Origin: JAGXOF01 sp046545575
GTDB taxonomy: Bacteria; Chloroflexota; Dehalococcoidia; SZUA-161; SpSt-899
Assembly (NCBI GenBank): GCA_046545575.1
Contig: JBKGZM010000004.1
Span: forward strand, 1 to 64,000
Reading direction: 5' to 3'
Length of the DNA stretch: 64,000 bases
Shown here in pieces: positions 8,911 through 16,425 of this stretch. A program made the translations under genes and the position numbers. Under the pieces are notes generated by a model. The model saw only the letters and a list, made by a program, of their open reading frames with translations, was not told where the DNA came from and made no database searches. Position 1 is the stretch's first letter. Every line of letters begins with the position of its first letter.

Positions 8911-9792
8911 ATGAAATCGATACTAAAGACTATAACATGTGTGCTACTGATAGCCGTTGTCGTGCTTGCCCTGGTTGGCTGCAACCAGGCAGGTGAGAGC
9001 GTGACCCAAGAAGGTGATGGCGAGATTACCCAGCAAGAACTGGTCGAGAAAGCCATCAGCGCGCAAGAAGGGGTGAAAACTTCCCAGTTCGACATGAAGA
9101 TGTCGGTAGACATGAGCGGGGAGACCAGCGAGCAAAAACTCGACATGAGTATGGCATACGACATGTCAGGGAAAGTGGACAGAGTCAATAAAAGAATGCA
9201 AATGACGGTCATTATAAGCATGGATATGCCCCAACAGGAAGAAGATTCCCAATCAGTCCAGGGGCGAATGACGATATATTCCCTGGCTGATGCGATGTAT
9301 ATGAAAATGAGTGTCCCTGGAACGCCGGAGCAATGGACCAAAAGCCCAATGCCCGAAGGCTCCTGGGAAAATCGCATTAACCAACAAATCGAACTCCTGG
9401 AAGAGTCACAAATCGCAATATCGGGTGAGGAAACAGTTGAAAACGTAAGCTGCTATGCAGTCGAGTTTACACCGAGCAAGGAGAAGATGTGGGAGCTAAT
9501 CCAACAGCAATGGCCGGGCCAAACAACCCAGGATAAGCCATCCAACCTGGACGAGATAATTCAGAGTATGGACCTCAAACAATGGATCGACAAAGATACC
9601 TTTTTGCCCGTAAAAGAGGAAACACAGATAACTATGGAAATAAGCCCGGAAGCAATGCAGATGCCGACTTCTGAAGGCGGGAAAATGGAAATGACGATGG
9701 ATATAGTGGCAAACTATCACAGCTATAATGAACCTGTCTCCATTGAGTTGCCCCCTGAGGCGGAAAACGCTGAAATGCAAACTACGGAGTAA
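8911..9792 (+). CDS. Lipoprotein, LppX/DUF6612-like
   Basis: 293 aa. N-terminal signal with a charged start, a hydrophobic core and lipobox LVGC (Cys near residue 24), so it is predicted to be exported and lipid-anchored. The mature part has repeated amphipathic strands (FDMKMSVDMSG, MAYDMSGKVD, MTVIISMDMP) followed by WIDKDTFLPVKEETQITME, the pattern of the LolA/LppX-like half-barrel fold seen in DUF6612 lipoproteins; it presumably binds a lipid or hydrophobic ligand. It is Met- and Gln-rich. The ribosome site is GATAGGGGGTAAAT before the ATG. Its ligand is unknown. Confidence 0.72.
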   Translation: MKSILKTITCVLLIAVVVLALVGCNQAGESVTQEGDGEITQQELVEKAISAQEGVKTSQFDMKMSVDMSGETSEQKLDMSMAYDMSGKVDRVNKRMQMTVIISMDMPQQEEDSQSVQGRMTIYSLADAMYMKMSVPGTPEQWTKSPMPEGSWENRINQQIELLEESQIAISGEETVENVSCYAVEFTPSKEKMWELIQQQWPGQTTQDKPSNLDEIIQSMDLKQWIDKDTFLPVKEETQITMEISPEAMQMPTSEGGKMEMTMDIVANYHSYNEPVSIELPPEAENAEMQTTE

Positions 9793-9865
9793 ATTCCGCT
9801 AAGCTGGCGTTATGGTGACAAGAACAATCTCCAATTTCATTCCGGCTCGCCAGAGGCGAATGGCA

Positions 9866-9909
9866 ATCCCCCTTAGTCCCCCTTTGGTAAAGGGGGATTT
9901 AGGGGGATT
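9866..9909. repeat. Imperfect inverted repeat of C/G runs
   Basis: AATCCCCC..TCCCCCTTT-GGTA-AAGGGGGAT..GGGGGATT folds into a long hairpin between the lipoprotein gene and purD. There is no T-tract. It resembles widespread non-coding G-run repeats rather than a regulatory element specific to purD. The rest of the 208-base gap shows no recognisable feature. Confidence 0.6.
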
Positions 9910-10000
9910 AAAGAGATTGCGGATCAAACACAGAATGACAAATTGGTTAGCTATTAGCCTGACATGACACCAAGGATAAGCGAGAAGTGAGCAACGCACC

Positions 10001-11266
10001 ATGAGAATCCTCGTCATCGGCAACGGAGCCAGGGAGCATACCCTCGCCTGGAAGATCGCCCAGAGCCCCAGGGTGGACAAGCTTTTCATAGCTCCCGGCA
10101 ATGCCAGCACCGCAACAATCGGGGAGAACCTGGATGTAGCAGCCGACGATATCCCATCTCTGACCAAAGCAGCCCAGGACAATAGAATAGATTTGGTGAT
10201 CGTAGGCCCCGAAGCCCCGCTGGTGTCGGGCATTGTTGATGCCCTTCAAGAGGTGGGCATTCCCGCTTTCGGACCCGACGCGCAAGCAGCGCAGATCGAG
10301 GGAAGCAAGGCATTCGCCAAGGACCTGATGCAAAAACACAATATACCCTGCGCCGAGAGCGCCACTTTTACCTCGATTGCCGATGCATCAGATTATGTCA
10401 AGAAGCAGTCTTTCCCGCTCGTGATAAAAGCCGATGGGCTCGCCGCAGGCAAGGGGTCTATTACCGTCGAATCTCAAGAGTCCGCACTGCAGGTCCTCTC
10501 CGATTTGATGGAAAGGCGCATCTTCGGTGATGCAGGAGACAGAGTCGTAATCGAGGAATGCCTGGTAGGCAAAGAGGTAAGCCTTGTGTCTTTCACGGAT
10601 GGGAAAACGACAGTTCCCATGATCTCCGCCTGCGACTATAAGCGGGCTCTGGACAACGACCAGGGCCCCAACACCGGCGGCATGGGCAGCTACAGCCCCT
10701 CCGAGTTCTTCACTCCCGAGCTCTCAGAGCAGGTGATGAAGACCATTGTCAATCCCACGATAAAGGCCCTCGAACAGGCAGGTATTGCCTACAAGGGAGT
10801 GCTGTATGCGGGACTCATGATAACCTCAGAGGGGCCAAAGGTCCTGGAATTCAACGCCCGTTTCGGCGACCCGGAGACCCAAGTCGTGCTCCCCTTGCTT
10901 GAAACCGATCTCGTGGACATCATACAGGCGGTGACTAACGAAAAGCTGGACCAAATGAATATTCAGTGGAAAGATGAGGTGTGCGTGGGAGTAGTGATGG
11001 CCTCAGGCGGCTATCCGGGCAGTTACGAGAAAGGGTTCCCGATAGAAGGACTGAATAATGTCAATGACGATGTCCTCGTGTTCCATGCCGGCACAAAGAA
11101 CAATGAATCAGGACAGATCATAACATCCGGCGGCCGGGTGCTTACCGTCGTCGCTACAGGCAAGACATATTCTGATGCCCGTTCTAAAGTCTATGAAAAC
11201 GCGGAGCGTATCCGCTTTGAAGGGTGTCAATACAGGAAGGATATCGGAATCGTCAATGCTAAATAG
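10001..11266 (+). CDS. purD: Phosphoribosylamine-glycine ligase (GAR synthetase)
   Basis: 421 aa, family-typical. N-terminal GNGAREHTLAWKI, the ATP-grasp core with IKADGLAAGKGS, EECLVGKEVSLVSFTDG, the signature NTGGMGSYSP, and EFNARFGDPETQVVLP with the metal-binding acidic residues. It catalyses the second step of purine synthesis. It is the first gene of a purD-purE-purB operon (gaps of 18 and 4 bases). Confidence 0.97.
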   Translation: MRILVIGNGAREHTLAWKIAQSPRVDKLFIAPGNASTATIGENLDVAADDIPSLTKAAQDNRIDLVIVGPEAPLVSGIVDALQEVGIPAFGPDAQAAQIEGSKAFAKDLMQKHNIPCAESATFTSIADASDYVKKQSFPLVIKADGLAAGKGSITVESQESALQVLSDLMERRIFGDAGDRVVIEECLVGKEVSLVSFTDGKTTVPMISACDYKRALDNDQGPNTGGMGSYSPSEFFTPELSEQVMKTIVNPTIKALEQAGIAYKGVLYAGLMITSEGPKVLEFNARFGDPETQVVLPLLETDLVDIIQAVTNEKLDQMNIQWKDEVCVGVVMASGGYPGSYEKGFPIEGLNNVNDDVLVFHAGTKNNESGQIITSGGRVLTVVATGKTYSDARSKVYENAERIRFEGCQYRKDIGIVNAK

Positions 11267-11284
11267 CAATGGAGGAGCTGTGCG

Positions 11285-11737
11285 ATGCCACTAGTCGGCG
11301 TAGTAATGGGTTCAAAGTCGGACTCCGAGGTGATGCAGCCGGCGCTTGATGCGCTTGCCCAACTTGGTGTTGAGTATGAGGTAAATGTAATATCCGCCCA
11401 TCGTACTCCGGTAAAGGTCCAGGAGTATACTCAAAATGCCCATGAGCGAGGCATCGAGATCATCATCGCCGGGGCGGGGAAGGCAGCCCATCTGCCCGGC
11501 GTTATCGCCAGTTGGACCACACTCCCCGTCATAGGAATTCCCCTCGCTTCAGGGGAAATGGGAGGACTGGATTCCCTCCTCTCCATTGTCCAGATGCCCC
11601 CCGGAGTGCCCGTGGCCTGCGTTGCAGTGGGAGGTGCCAAAAATGCTGCCTTGCTCGCCGCCCAGATTCTAGGGTTGAAACACTACGAAATAAGAAAATC
11701 TTACGAAGAATACCGCCAGAGGCTCGCGGAGGGATAA
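11285..11737 (+). CDS. purE: N5-carboxyaminoimidazole ribonucleotide mutase (class I PurE)
   Basis: 150 aa. Signatures MGSKSDSEVM, VISAHRTP (catalytic His) and AGAGKAAHLPGVIAS place it in class I PurE. The usual AGAGGAAHLPG has Lys at the third Gly. SAHRTP and the following loop with LASGEMGGLDSLLSIVQMPPGVPVA are intact. It moves the carboxylate from N5 to C4 of the aminoimidazole ribotide and would need PurK, which is not in the window. Ribosome site GGAGGAGCTGTGCG before the ATG. Confidence 0.95.
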   Translation: MPLVGVVMGSKSDSEVMQPALDALAQLGVEYEVNVISAHRTPVKVQEYTQNAHERGIEIIIAGAGKAAHLPGVIASWTTLPVIGIPLASGEMGGLDSLLSIVQMPPGVPVACVAVGGAKNAALLAAQILGLKHYEIRKSYEEYRQRLAEG

Positions 11738-11741
11738 CTTC

Positions 11742-13031
11742 ATGATCGAGAGATACTCACGACCTGAGATGGTTCAGGTCTGGTCGGAAAAGAACAAATT
11801 CGATAAATGGCTTCAGGTGGAATTGGCCGTCTGCGAGGCATGGGCCGAAGTCGGTGTCATCCCCAAAGAGGAAATCCCGAAAATAAAGAAGGCCACCCTG
11901 AACATCGAGCGGATGAAGGAAATCCTCGAGGTTACCCATCACGATGTGACAGCATTCCTTAAGGCCGTCTCGGAAAGCCTCGGCGAAGAGGCACGCTTCA
12001 TACACCTGGGACTCACTTCGTCCGACATCATGGACACCGCGTTAAGCATCCAGATGCGTGAGGCTACCGACATTCTGGAGCGCGACCTTGAAGGGCTTGC
12101 CTCTGCTATTCGACGAAAAGCATTAGAACATAAACATACAATGATGATGGGACGAACTCATGGTATTCATGCTGAGCCTACCACGTTCGGACTCAGGATG
12201 GCACTCTGGCATGAGGAGTTGAAGCGCCATCAGAAGAGGATTGCTGAAGCCAAAAGCGAGATTTCGGTAGGCAAGATATCAGGGGCAGTAGGCACACATG
12301 CTACAGTACCATTGGAGGTTGAGGACATCGCCTGCGGCAAGTTAGGTCTCGAAGCTGCCAGGGTCTCGAGTCAGATCATCCAGCGCGACCGCCATGCCGA
12401 GTTTATCACCACGCTGGGGCTGATCGCCAGCTCACTGGAGAAATTCGCCACCGAGATAAGGAGTCTGCAACGCACCGAGACCCTGGAGGTTGAAGAACCC
12501 TTCGAGGAAGGCCAAACGGGTTCATCGGCCATGCCCCATAAGCGCAACCCCGAGCTGTGTGAGCGCATCTGCGGGTTGGCCAGACTCATTCGGGGCCACT
12601 CTACAGCTTCCATGGAAAACATCTCTCTATGGCATGAGAGAGATATAAGTCACTCTTCCACTGAACGTATAATCCTGCCCGACTCCTGCCTGGCACTGGA
12701 CTACATGCTGAGCATCTTCACCTATGTCATGAAAGGACTCCAGGTCTATCCCGAGAATATGCGTCGCAATGTAGAGCTCACTGGCGGTTTGATCTTTTCC
12801 CAAAGGGTGCTCACCGCACTGATCGAGCAGAAAGGGTTCAGCAGGCATGAGGCCTACGAACTCGTACAGCGGAATGCCATGAAAGCCTGGCAAGGAGAAG
12901 GCAACTTCCTCGACTTACTGCTCGCCGATCCCGAGGTCACCCTCTCCGACGATGAGCTGCGCTCGATATTCGATTATAATTTTTTCCTTAAAAACATTAA
13001 TGCGATCTTCGGGCGGGTGGGGCTGGAGTAA
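11742..13031 (+). CDS. purB: Adenylosuccinate lyase
   Basis: 429 aa. This fumarase/aspartase-superfamily enzyme acts twice in purine synthesis, on SAICAR and on adenylosuccinate. Visible are the N-terminal YSRPEMVQVWSE, the TSSDIMDTALSIQ region, GRTHGIHAEPTTFG with the general-acid His, and the flexible signature loop GSSAMPHKRNPELCE with the catalytic Ser. The C-terminus ends FGRVGLE. Its 3' end is of special interest: degraded copies of the last part of this gene occur again at 15547-15783 and 16271-16308. Confidence 0.97.
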   Translation: MIERYSRPEMVQVWSEKNKFDKWLQVELAVCEAWAEVGVIPKEEIPKIKKATLNIERMKEILEVTHHDVTAFLKAVSESLGEEARFIHLGLTSSDIMDTALSIQMREATDILERDLEGLASAIRRKALEHKHTMMMGRTHGIHAEPTTFGLRMALWHEELKRHQKRIAEAKSEISVGKISGAVGTHATVPLEVEDIACGKLGLEAARVSSQIIQRDRHAEFITTLGLIASSLEKFATEIRSLQRTETLEVEEPFEEGQTGSSAMPHKRNPELCERICGLARLIRGHSTASMENISLWHERDISHSSTERIILPDSCLALDYMLSIFTYVMKGLQVYPENMRRNVELTGGLIFSQRVLTALIEQKGFSRHEAYELVQRNAMKAWQGEGNFLDLLLADPEVTLSDDELRSIFDYNFFLKNINAIFGRVGLE

Positions 13032-13062
13032 TCAGGCCATCACAATATCATCCCGGCCAAAG

Positions 13063-13104
13063 CCGGAATCCAGATGTAGGGACAGGTCTTTAGACCTGTC
13101 CGAA
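13063..13104. repeat. 42-bp direct repeat, copy 1 (contains inverted repeat)
   Basis: A 42-base sequence beginning CCGGAATCCAGATGTAGGG and containing the perfect stem GGACAGGTCT-TT-AGACCTGTCC. It is identical base for base to 15907-15948. It lies just downstream of purB; copy 2 lies just downstream of the degraded purB tail. Same orientation. Confidence 0.9.
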
Positions 13105-13116
13105 AAAGGCTGCAGC

Positions 13117-13956
13117 ATGTCTCTTTCGACACGCGCATCACCACAACGACATCCAATCATAGCTTTCTTTATTTTGGCTTTTGGAATCTCGTGGCTGTTT
13201 TGGGTTCCCATCGCTCTATCTTCGCAAGGTATTCTCCCTTTCGATATCCCCTTTTTCCTGTTCATACTCGCGGGATATGGGCCAAGTTTGGCAGGAGTCA
13301 TAATGGCAGGGATCAAGGGAGGGAAGTCGGGTATCAGGGAATTGTTCAAACGGCTTTTAACGTGGCGTGTCGGCGTCCAATGGTATGCTTTTGCGCTGTT
13401 TTCAACGGCTCTGGTAGCAGCCTGTGCAATGGGGCTGTATCCTCTCTTCAGTGGAGAAAGTATAGAGATAGATTTGCTCAAGCAGTTGGGTTCATTGGCA
13501 GGCATGCTCCCTATCATCATTTTTCTCGGCGGCCCGGTATCAGAAGAATTAGGCTGGCGGGGATTTGCATTGCCAAAGCTGCTTTCCAGGCACAGCGCCC
13601 TGGCCGCTAGTCTGATAGTTGGTGTGATGTGGGGATTATGGCACCTGCCAGCGTTCTGGATTGCGGGAGCAGGCCAGCACGACCAGTCGGTCCTCTGGTT
13701 CATGATAGGGTCTCCCGCTGTGGCTATTCTATATACCTGGGTGTATAACCATACAAAGGGAAGTTTGTTAATTGCCATATTATACCATACTGCGTTCGAC
13801 AGCACATTGTATGTAGCTTTGCCAGCATTTTCTACGGCAGAAGAATTGAGACTCGCATTCGCGCTGACGGTTGGTCTATTATGGGTGCTGGCGATTATCA
13901 TCGTGGCGGTATACGGTCCGCAGCACTTATCGGGCAGAATGCAGAGCAGGACTTAA
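13117..13956 (+). CDS. CPBP-family intramembrane glutamic endopeptidase
   Basis: 279 aa from ATG 13117; the longer open frame reaches back into purB and is not credible. About 7-8 membrane segments. The Abi/CPBP (Rce1-like) motifs are complete: EELGWRGFALP (motif 1, paired Glu plus Arg), GLWHLPAFW (motif 2, His) and the last motif YNHTKGSLLIAILYH with Asn and His. Bacterial members are membrane proteases implicated in bacteriocin self-immunity and protein processing, and the substrate is unknown. It is the first cargo gene of the accessory island behind purB. Confidence 0.88.
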   Translation: MSLSTRASPQRHPIIAFFILAFGISWLFWVPIALSSQGILPFDIPFFLFILAGYGPSLAGVIMAGIKGGKSGIRELFKRLLTWRVGVQWYAFALFSTALVAACAMGLYPLFSGESIEIDLLKQLGSLAGMLPIIIFLGGPVSEELGWRGFALPKLLSRHSALAASLIVGVMWGLWHLPAFWIAGAGQHDQSVLWFMIGSPAVAILYTWVYNHTKGSLLIAILYHTAFDSTLYVALPAFSTAEELRLAFALTVGLLWVLAIIIVAVYGPQHLSGRMQSRT

Positions 13957-13987
13957 CAAGATGAGCTTTTTTCGATGAAAGCTTATT

Positions 13988-14188
13988 TCAAGGTGTCCGC
14001 CGTAGGCGGCCATCATAGCTTGACACGGAATCTCGTGACCAGAAATCCTGAATCGGTACCTTCCCGGGAATGTCGCTGATGCTCACCTTCTTGAACCCGT
14101 GGGCCCGGAAGAGGTCAAGCGCCACCTGCCGGATGTGGTCCTTGTTACGTTCCTTCCTGCGCTCAAAACCATCCATACCTTTCCCCAA
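13988..14188 (-). pseudogene. Truncated TetR-family regulator
   Basis: The 66-codon frame reads FERRKERNKDHIRQVALDLFRAHGFKKVSISDI, the classic first half of a TetR N-terminal HTH domain, but after about residue 40 it departs into unrelated sequence (GKVPIQDFWSRDS..) and stops. The recognition helix and the whole ligand-binding domain are absent. Expected length is about 200 aa, so this is a decayed remnant. The start is probably the ATG at 14188 or 14176. Confidence 0.7.
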
Positions 14189-14330
14189 ACTCTCTGAACT
14201 TTTTGTATATTTTTGATCATGTTTTATACAAAAAATCTTAATTTGTTAAGGGCTCGAAGTAACCTTAATCCATGGATTCTACTGGTCGAGTTTTGGAAGT
14301 GCCATTGCTACGAAAATATGGGCTGGTTGG

Positions 14331-14352
14331 GTAGGGGAGACTTTAGTCTCCC
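14331..14352. repeat. Inverted repeat of the GTAGGG family
   Basis: GTAGGGGAGACT-TT-AGTCTCCC. The 8-bp stem is flanked by the GTAGGG edge shared with the repeats at 13077, 15796, 15921, 30639 and 39497. It lies in the otherwise gene-free 14189-14452 stretch, upstream of the toxin-antitoxin pair. Confidence 0.6.
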
Positions 14353-14452
14353 TCCACCTATTGTTCTTCCTTTGAAGAAACGGGGATTTTTGGTTACATA
14401 CTTGACGTGTGTGGTAAAATGAAGATGGATAAGTAAAAGGAGGTAGGTCACT

Positions 14453-15064
14453 ATGCCCTCTACGTTCCCCTCTCTTTTTGACCCTCAAAAAGCCACTCAA
14501 GCCTTGAACTTCCTGGCCCGGAAGGCCGGCGGCCGGATTAATAGAATGAAGGCACTAAAGCTATTATATTTTGCTGATCGCTACCATCTGCGGAAGTATG
14601 GTCGCCTGATTACCAAGGATGATTATTTTGCCATGTATCATGGGCCAGTTCCCTCTGGCACGAAGGATATCTCTGAATTTAGCAACGTCGTGAGCGAAAA
14701 GGATGAAAAATATGCCTCCCGATATATTGCCACCGTTGAGCGGTATGATATCAGATCAGTCGAATCCCCCGACCTGGAGGTCTTTTCCGATTCTGACATA
14801 GAGGCGCTGGACTTTACCTGGAATAACTTTGGGCACCTGGATCAATTTGCACTGGCAGATCTCACCCACAAATATCCTGAGTGGCAAAAGCACCAGCACT
14901 CCTTGCAGGATGAATCGACGAAGAGGGTCGACATGGTCATTGAGGATTTCCTTAATGATCCAGTTGATGATGTGAACCGATGTTACGATTTAGATGCCGA
15001 GGAAAGGGAAGCCCTGAGGGAGGAACTCAAAGAGACTGCCGAAATTGAGAGACTTTTGGGATAG
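14453..15064 (+). CDS. Panacea-domain (DUF4065) antitoxin
   Basis: 203 aa. The region at about 10-130 is the Panacea/SocA-like fold: FDPQKATQALNFLARKAGG..NRMKALKLLYFADRYHLRKYG, TKDDYFAMYHGPVPSGT and FDLTHKYPEW-type (ADLTHKYPEW). The C-terminus is acidic and helical. Panacea domains serve as hyperpromiscuous antitoxins paired with unrelated toxins. The gene has a strong ribosome site (AAAAGGAGGTAGGTCACT) and is followed after 5 bases by a small protein, the expected toxin. There is no phage marker nearby; it sits in the purB island. Confidence 0.8.
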   Translation: MPSTFPSLFDPQKATQALNFLARKAGGRINRMKALKLLYFADRYHLRKYGRLITKDDYFAMYHGPVPSGTKDISEFSNVVSEKDEKYASRYIATVERYDIRSVESPDLEVFSDSDIEALDFTWNNFGHLDQFALADLTHKYPEWQKHQHSLQDESTKRVDMVIEDFLNDPVDDVNRCYDLDAEEREALREELKETAEIERLLG

Positions 15065-15069
15065 GAATA

Positions 15070-15510
15070 GTGGATTTTCCCCCGGAGATTGCAGTTCGTG
15101 CTGTCCTCAAGCGAGGCGCTGTCTTTTATTTTGAAGAGGAGACGCTATCCTCCAGTGAACCACATTACTTTATAGTGATCAACACTGACCCCAAGACAGA
15201 CGAAATTCTCCTGCTCGTGTGCTGTTCCTCAAGAACTAACAAGGTCAAACGCAGAAATTGCCCTGAGGAAACGCTGGTGGAAATCTCACCTGAAGAATAT
15301 CCGGACTTCAGAACAGGGTCTATAGTGAATTGCAATAACGTCTGGGAGAAGAAAACCTCCGAGCTTGTAGGGAAATATTCTCAGGGGAAACTCAAGTTGA
15401 AAGACACAATGAGTGCAGAACTTGTTGATAAACTGCAGGCAGCTGTGATAGCAAGTTCGGTGGTTGAGCGGAGGATACAAGCGATGCTTAATCCCCCCTC
15501 AAACCCTTAG
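15070..15510 (+). CDS. Putative toxin partner of the Panacea antitoxin (PemK/MazF-like)
   Basis: 146 aa, GTG start at 15070, coupled to the preceding gene. The N-terminal part (GAVFYFEEETLSSSEPHYFIVINTDPKTDEILLLVCCSS) has the beta-barrel-like hydrophobic spacing of PemK/MazF-type RNases (a GxVFYF..xxxPHYFIVIN start, as in PemK-like toxins), and the C-terminus is helical. I do not recognise a catalytic motif with certainty. Toxin identity rests mostly on its place directly behind a Panacea protein. Confidence 0.6.
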   Translation: MDFPPEIAVRAVLKRGAVFYFEEETLSSSEPHYFIVINTDPKTDEILLLVCCSSRTNKVKRRNCPEETLVEISPEEYPDFRTGSIVNCNNVWEKKTSELVGKYSQGKLKLKDTMSAELVDKLQAAVIASSVVERRIQAMLNPPSNP

Positions 15511-15546
15511 CAGATCCTCCACCAACCTGCGTCTGGTCAAACGCTG

Positions 15547-15783
15547 ATGGTATCTGGTCTTATTCGAGTTTGGCTTAACAGGCTGGCCAGCATACATCGA
15601 AAGGCCGTGAAAGCCTGGAACGGCGAAGGCAATTTCTCGGACTTGCTGCTGGCCGCCCGCGAGGTCACGCTTTCCGGCGGTGAATTGCATTCAATTGCCA
15701 CTGGCACCCAAGAAACGGCAGTGCAATCTTCGAGCGGGTGGGACTGGAGTGAGCAGGCTACCACAATGTCATTCTGGACAGCG
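15547..15783 (+). pseudogene. Degraded second copy of the purB 3' end
   Basis: Frame RKAVKAWNGEGNFSDLLLAA and on to LHSI matches PurB residues ending RNAMKAWQGEGNFLDLLLAD and on to LRSI; I count 23 identical of 32 aligned residues. At DNA level the similarity continues past the purB stop codon (GGGCTGGAGTAATCAGGCCA versus GGGACTGGAGTGAGCAGGCT), so this is a duplicated segment, not a shared domain. The stretch after LHSI is diverged and out of frame, and there is no start or upstream enzyme body. It is not expected to make a functional protein. Confidence 0.82.
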
Positions 15784-15795
15784 GTGAACTGTATG

Positions 15796-15829
15796 GGGTA
15801 GGGATGGCCGACGTCGGCCATCCCTACCC
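15796..15829. repeat. Perfect 34-bp palindrome
   Basis: GGGTAGGGATGGCCGAC followed by its exact reverse complement, with no loop. It belongs to the GTAGGG-edged inverted-repeat family but is the longest perfect example in the window. It lies between the purB remnant and the second 42-bp repeat. Confidence 0.9.
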
Positions 15830-15882
15830 GAACACTTTGCTATTTATACTTCAGTGCTTACTCCCTCACTCGTCATTCCGCC

Positions 15883-15895
15883 CCGCCTTTGGCGG
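15883..15895. repeat. Short CCGCC..GGCGG palindrome
   Basis: CCGCC-TTT-GGCGG, one of five similar short palindromes in the window (others at 20751-20765, 20929-20945, 25401-25414 and 27719-27733). It is adjacent to a CGTCATTC segment typical of dispersed intergenic repeats. Confidence 0.5.
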
Positions 15896-15906
15896 ATAAA
15901 CTCCAA

Positions 15907-15948
15907 CCGGAATCCAGATGTAGGGACAGGTCTTTAGACCTGTCCGAA
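15907..15948. repeat. 42-bp direct repeat, copy 2 (overlaps hicB 3' end)
   Basis: Identical to 13063-13104. The repeat supplies the last codons and the stop codon of the minus-strand hicB gene (…FFGQV-stop), so hicB runs into it. Confidence 0.9.
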
Positions 15949-16152
15949 GAAAGCGGTGTTTAATACCGGAATTTCTTTGCCCTGATAATCCTCAGGGACA
16001 TCCTCCATGACTATTATTTTGTAGGCATCCCGCAAATTCTCCTCTAGTTCCTCCACTGTTTCGCCCTGGGTCATAATTTCGGGATACTCAATAAGTTTGC
16101 CCAGCCAGAAGGTGTCACCTCTCCAATATACCATCGTAAGGCTCTTATCCAT
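15934..16152 (-). CDS. hicB: HicB-family antitoxin, orphan, C-terminus formed by a repeat
   Basis: 72 aa. The RNase-H-like HicB core is clear: MVYWRGDTFWLGKLIEYPEIMTQGETVEELEENLRDAYKIIV. No HicA (short dsRBD toxin with a GxxHxxY-type motif) is found on either side. The final residues and the stop come from the 42-bp repeat, suggesting that the original 3' end and a downstream hicA were lost when the repeat arrived. A -10/-35 pair (16210-16239) and GGAGGGGAAAC before the ATG suggest it is still expressed. Confidence 0.75.
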   Translation of the reverse strand: MDKSLTMVYWRGDTFWLGKLIEYPEIMTQGETVEELEENLRDAYKIIVMEDVPEDYQGKEIPVLNTAFFGQV

Positions 16153-16209
16153 GTTTCCCCTCCCTGAATACCGTAGCTAAGTGCATATCAATCTTCGTCA
16201 CAGTATTCT

Positions 16210-16239
16210 ATTATATATCGTTGTACTGAGTGCTTACAA
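16210..16239 (-). promoter_or_regulatory. Sigma-70-like promoter for hicB
   Basis: Read on the minus strand: TTGTAA, an 18-base spacer, then TATAAT. The distance to the hicB ATG at 16152 is about 57 bases from the -10 box. Confidence 0.55.
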
Positions 16240-16270
16240 AATACCCCACAAGGTTAACAGATGTCAATAT

Positions 16271-16308
16271 CTCTCGGCGAATTTGCTGCGCCGATATTCG
16301 ATTACAAC
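16271..16308 (+). pseudogene. Third, very short copy of the purB 3' end
   Basis: CTCTCGGCGAATTTGCTGCG followed by CCGATATTCGATTACAAC matches purB around CTCTCC..GAGCTGCGCTCG followed by ATATTCGATTATAAT (codons for LS-DDELRSIFDYN), with a one-base deletion and other changes. It covers exactly the part that is diverged in the 15547-15783 copy. Too short to stand alone, but the 15-base core GATATTCGATTA(C/T)AA is distinctive. Confidence 0.55.
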
Positions 16309-16344
16309 TGCCCAAGTTAGATTTCGGGACTTCCGATGATGGAT

Positions 16345-16373
16345 TTGACAAGCTGCCAAGATGGCGGTAGAAT
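16345..16373 (+). promoter_or_regulatory. Sigma-70 promoter of the two-RT operon
   Basis: TTGACA (perfect -35), a 17-base spacer, then TAGAAT. Transcription would start near 16380, so the leader before the first RT gene is only about 45 bases. This leaves no room for a long non-coding RNA ahead of the genes on this transcript. Confidence 0.7.
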
Positions 16374-16425
16374 TTACAAAAATACAAACGTAATTCAATA
16401 ACTCATGTTAGGCCTAGGATCTGGG

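Noticed and set aside
13032..13901. Long minus-strand open frame (289 codons) opposite the CPBP gene
   Set aside because: It lies entirely antisense to a well-supported membrane protein and has no family resemblance; membrane-protein genes often give long antisense frames.
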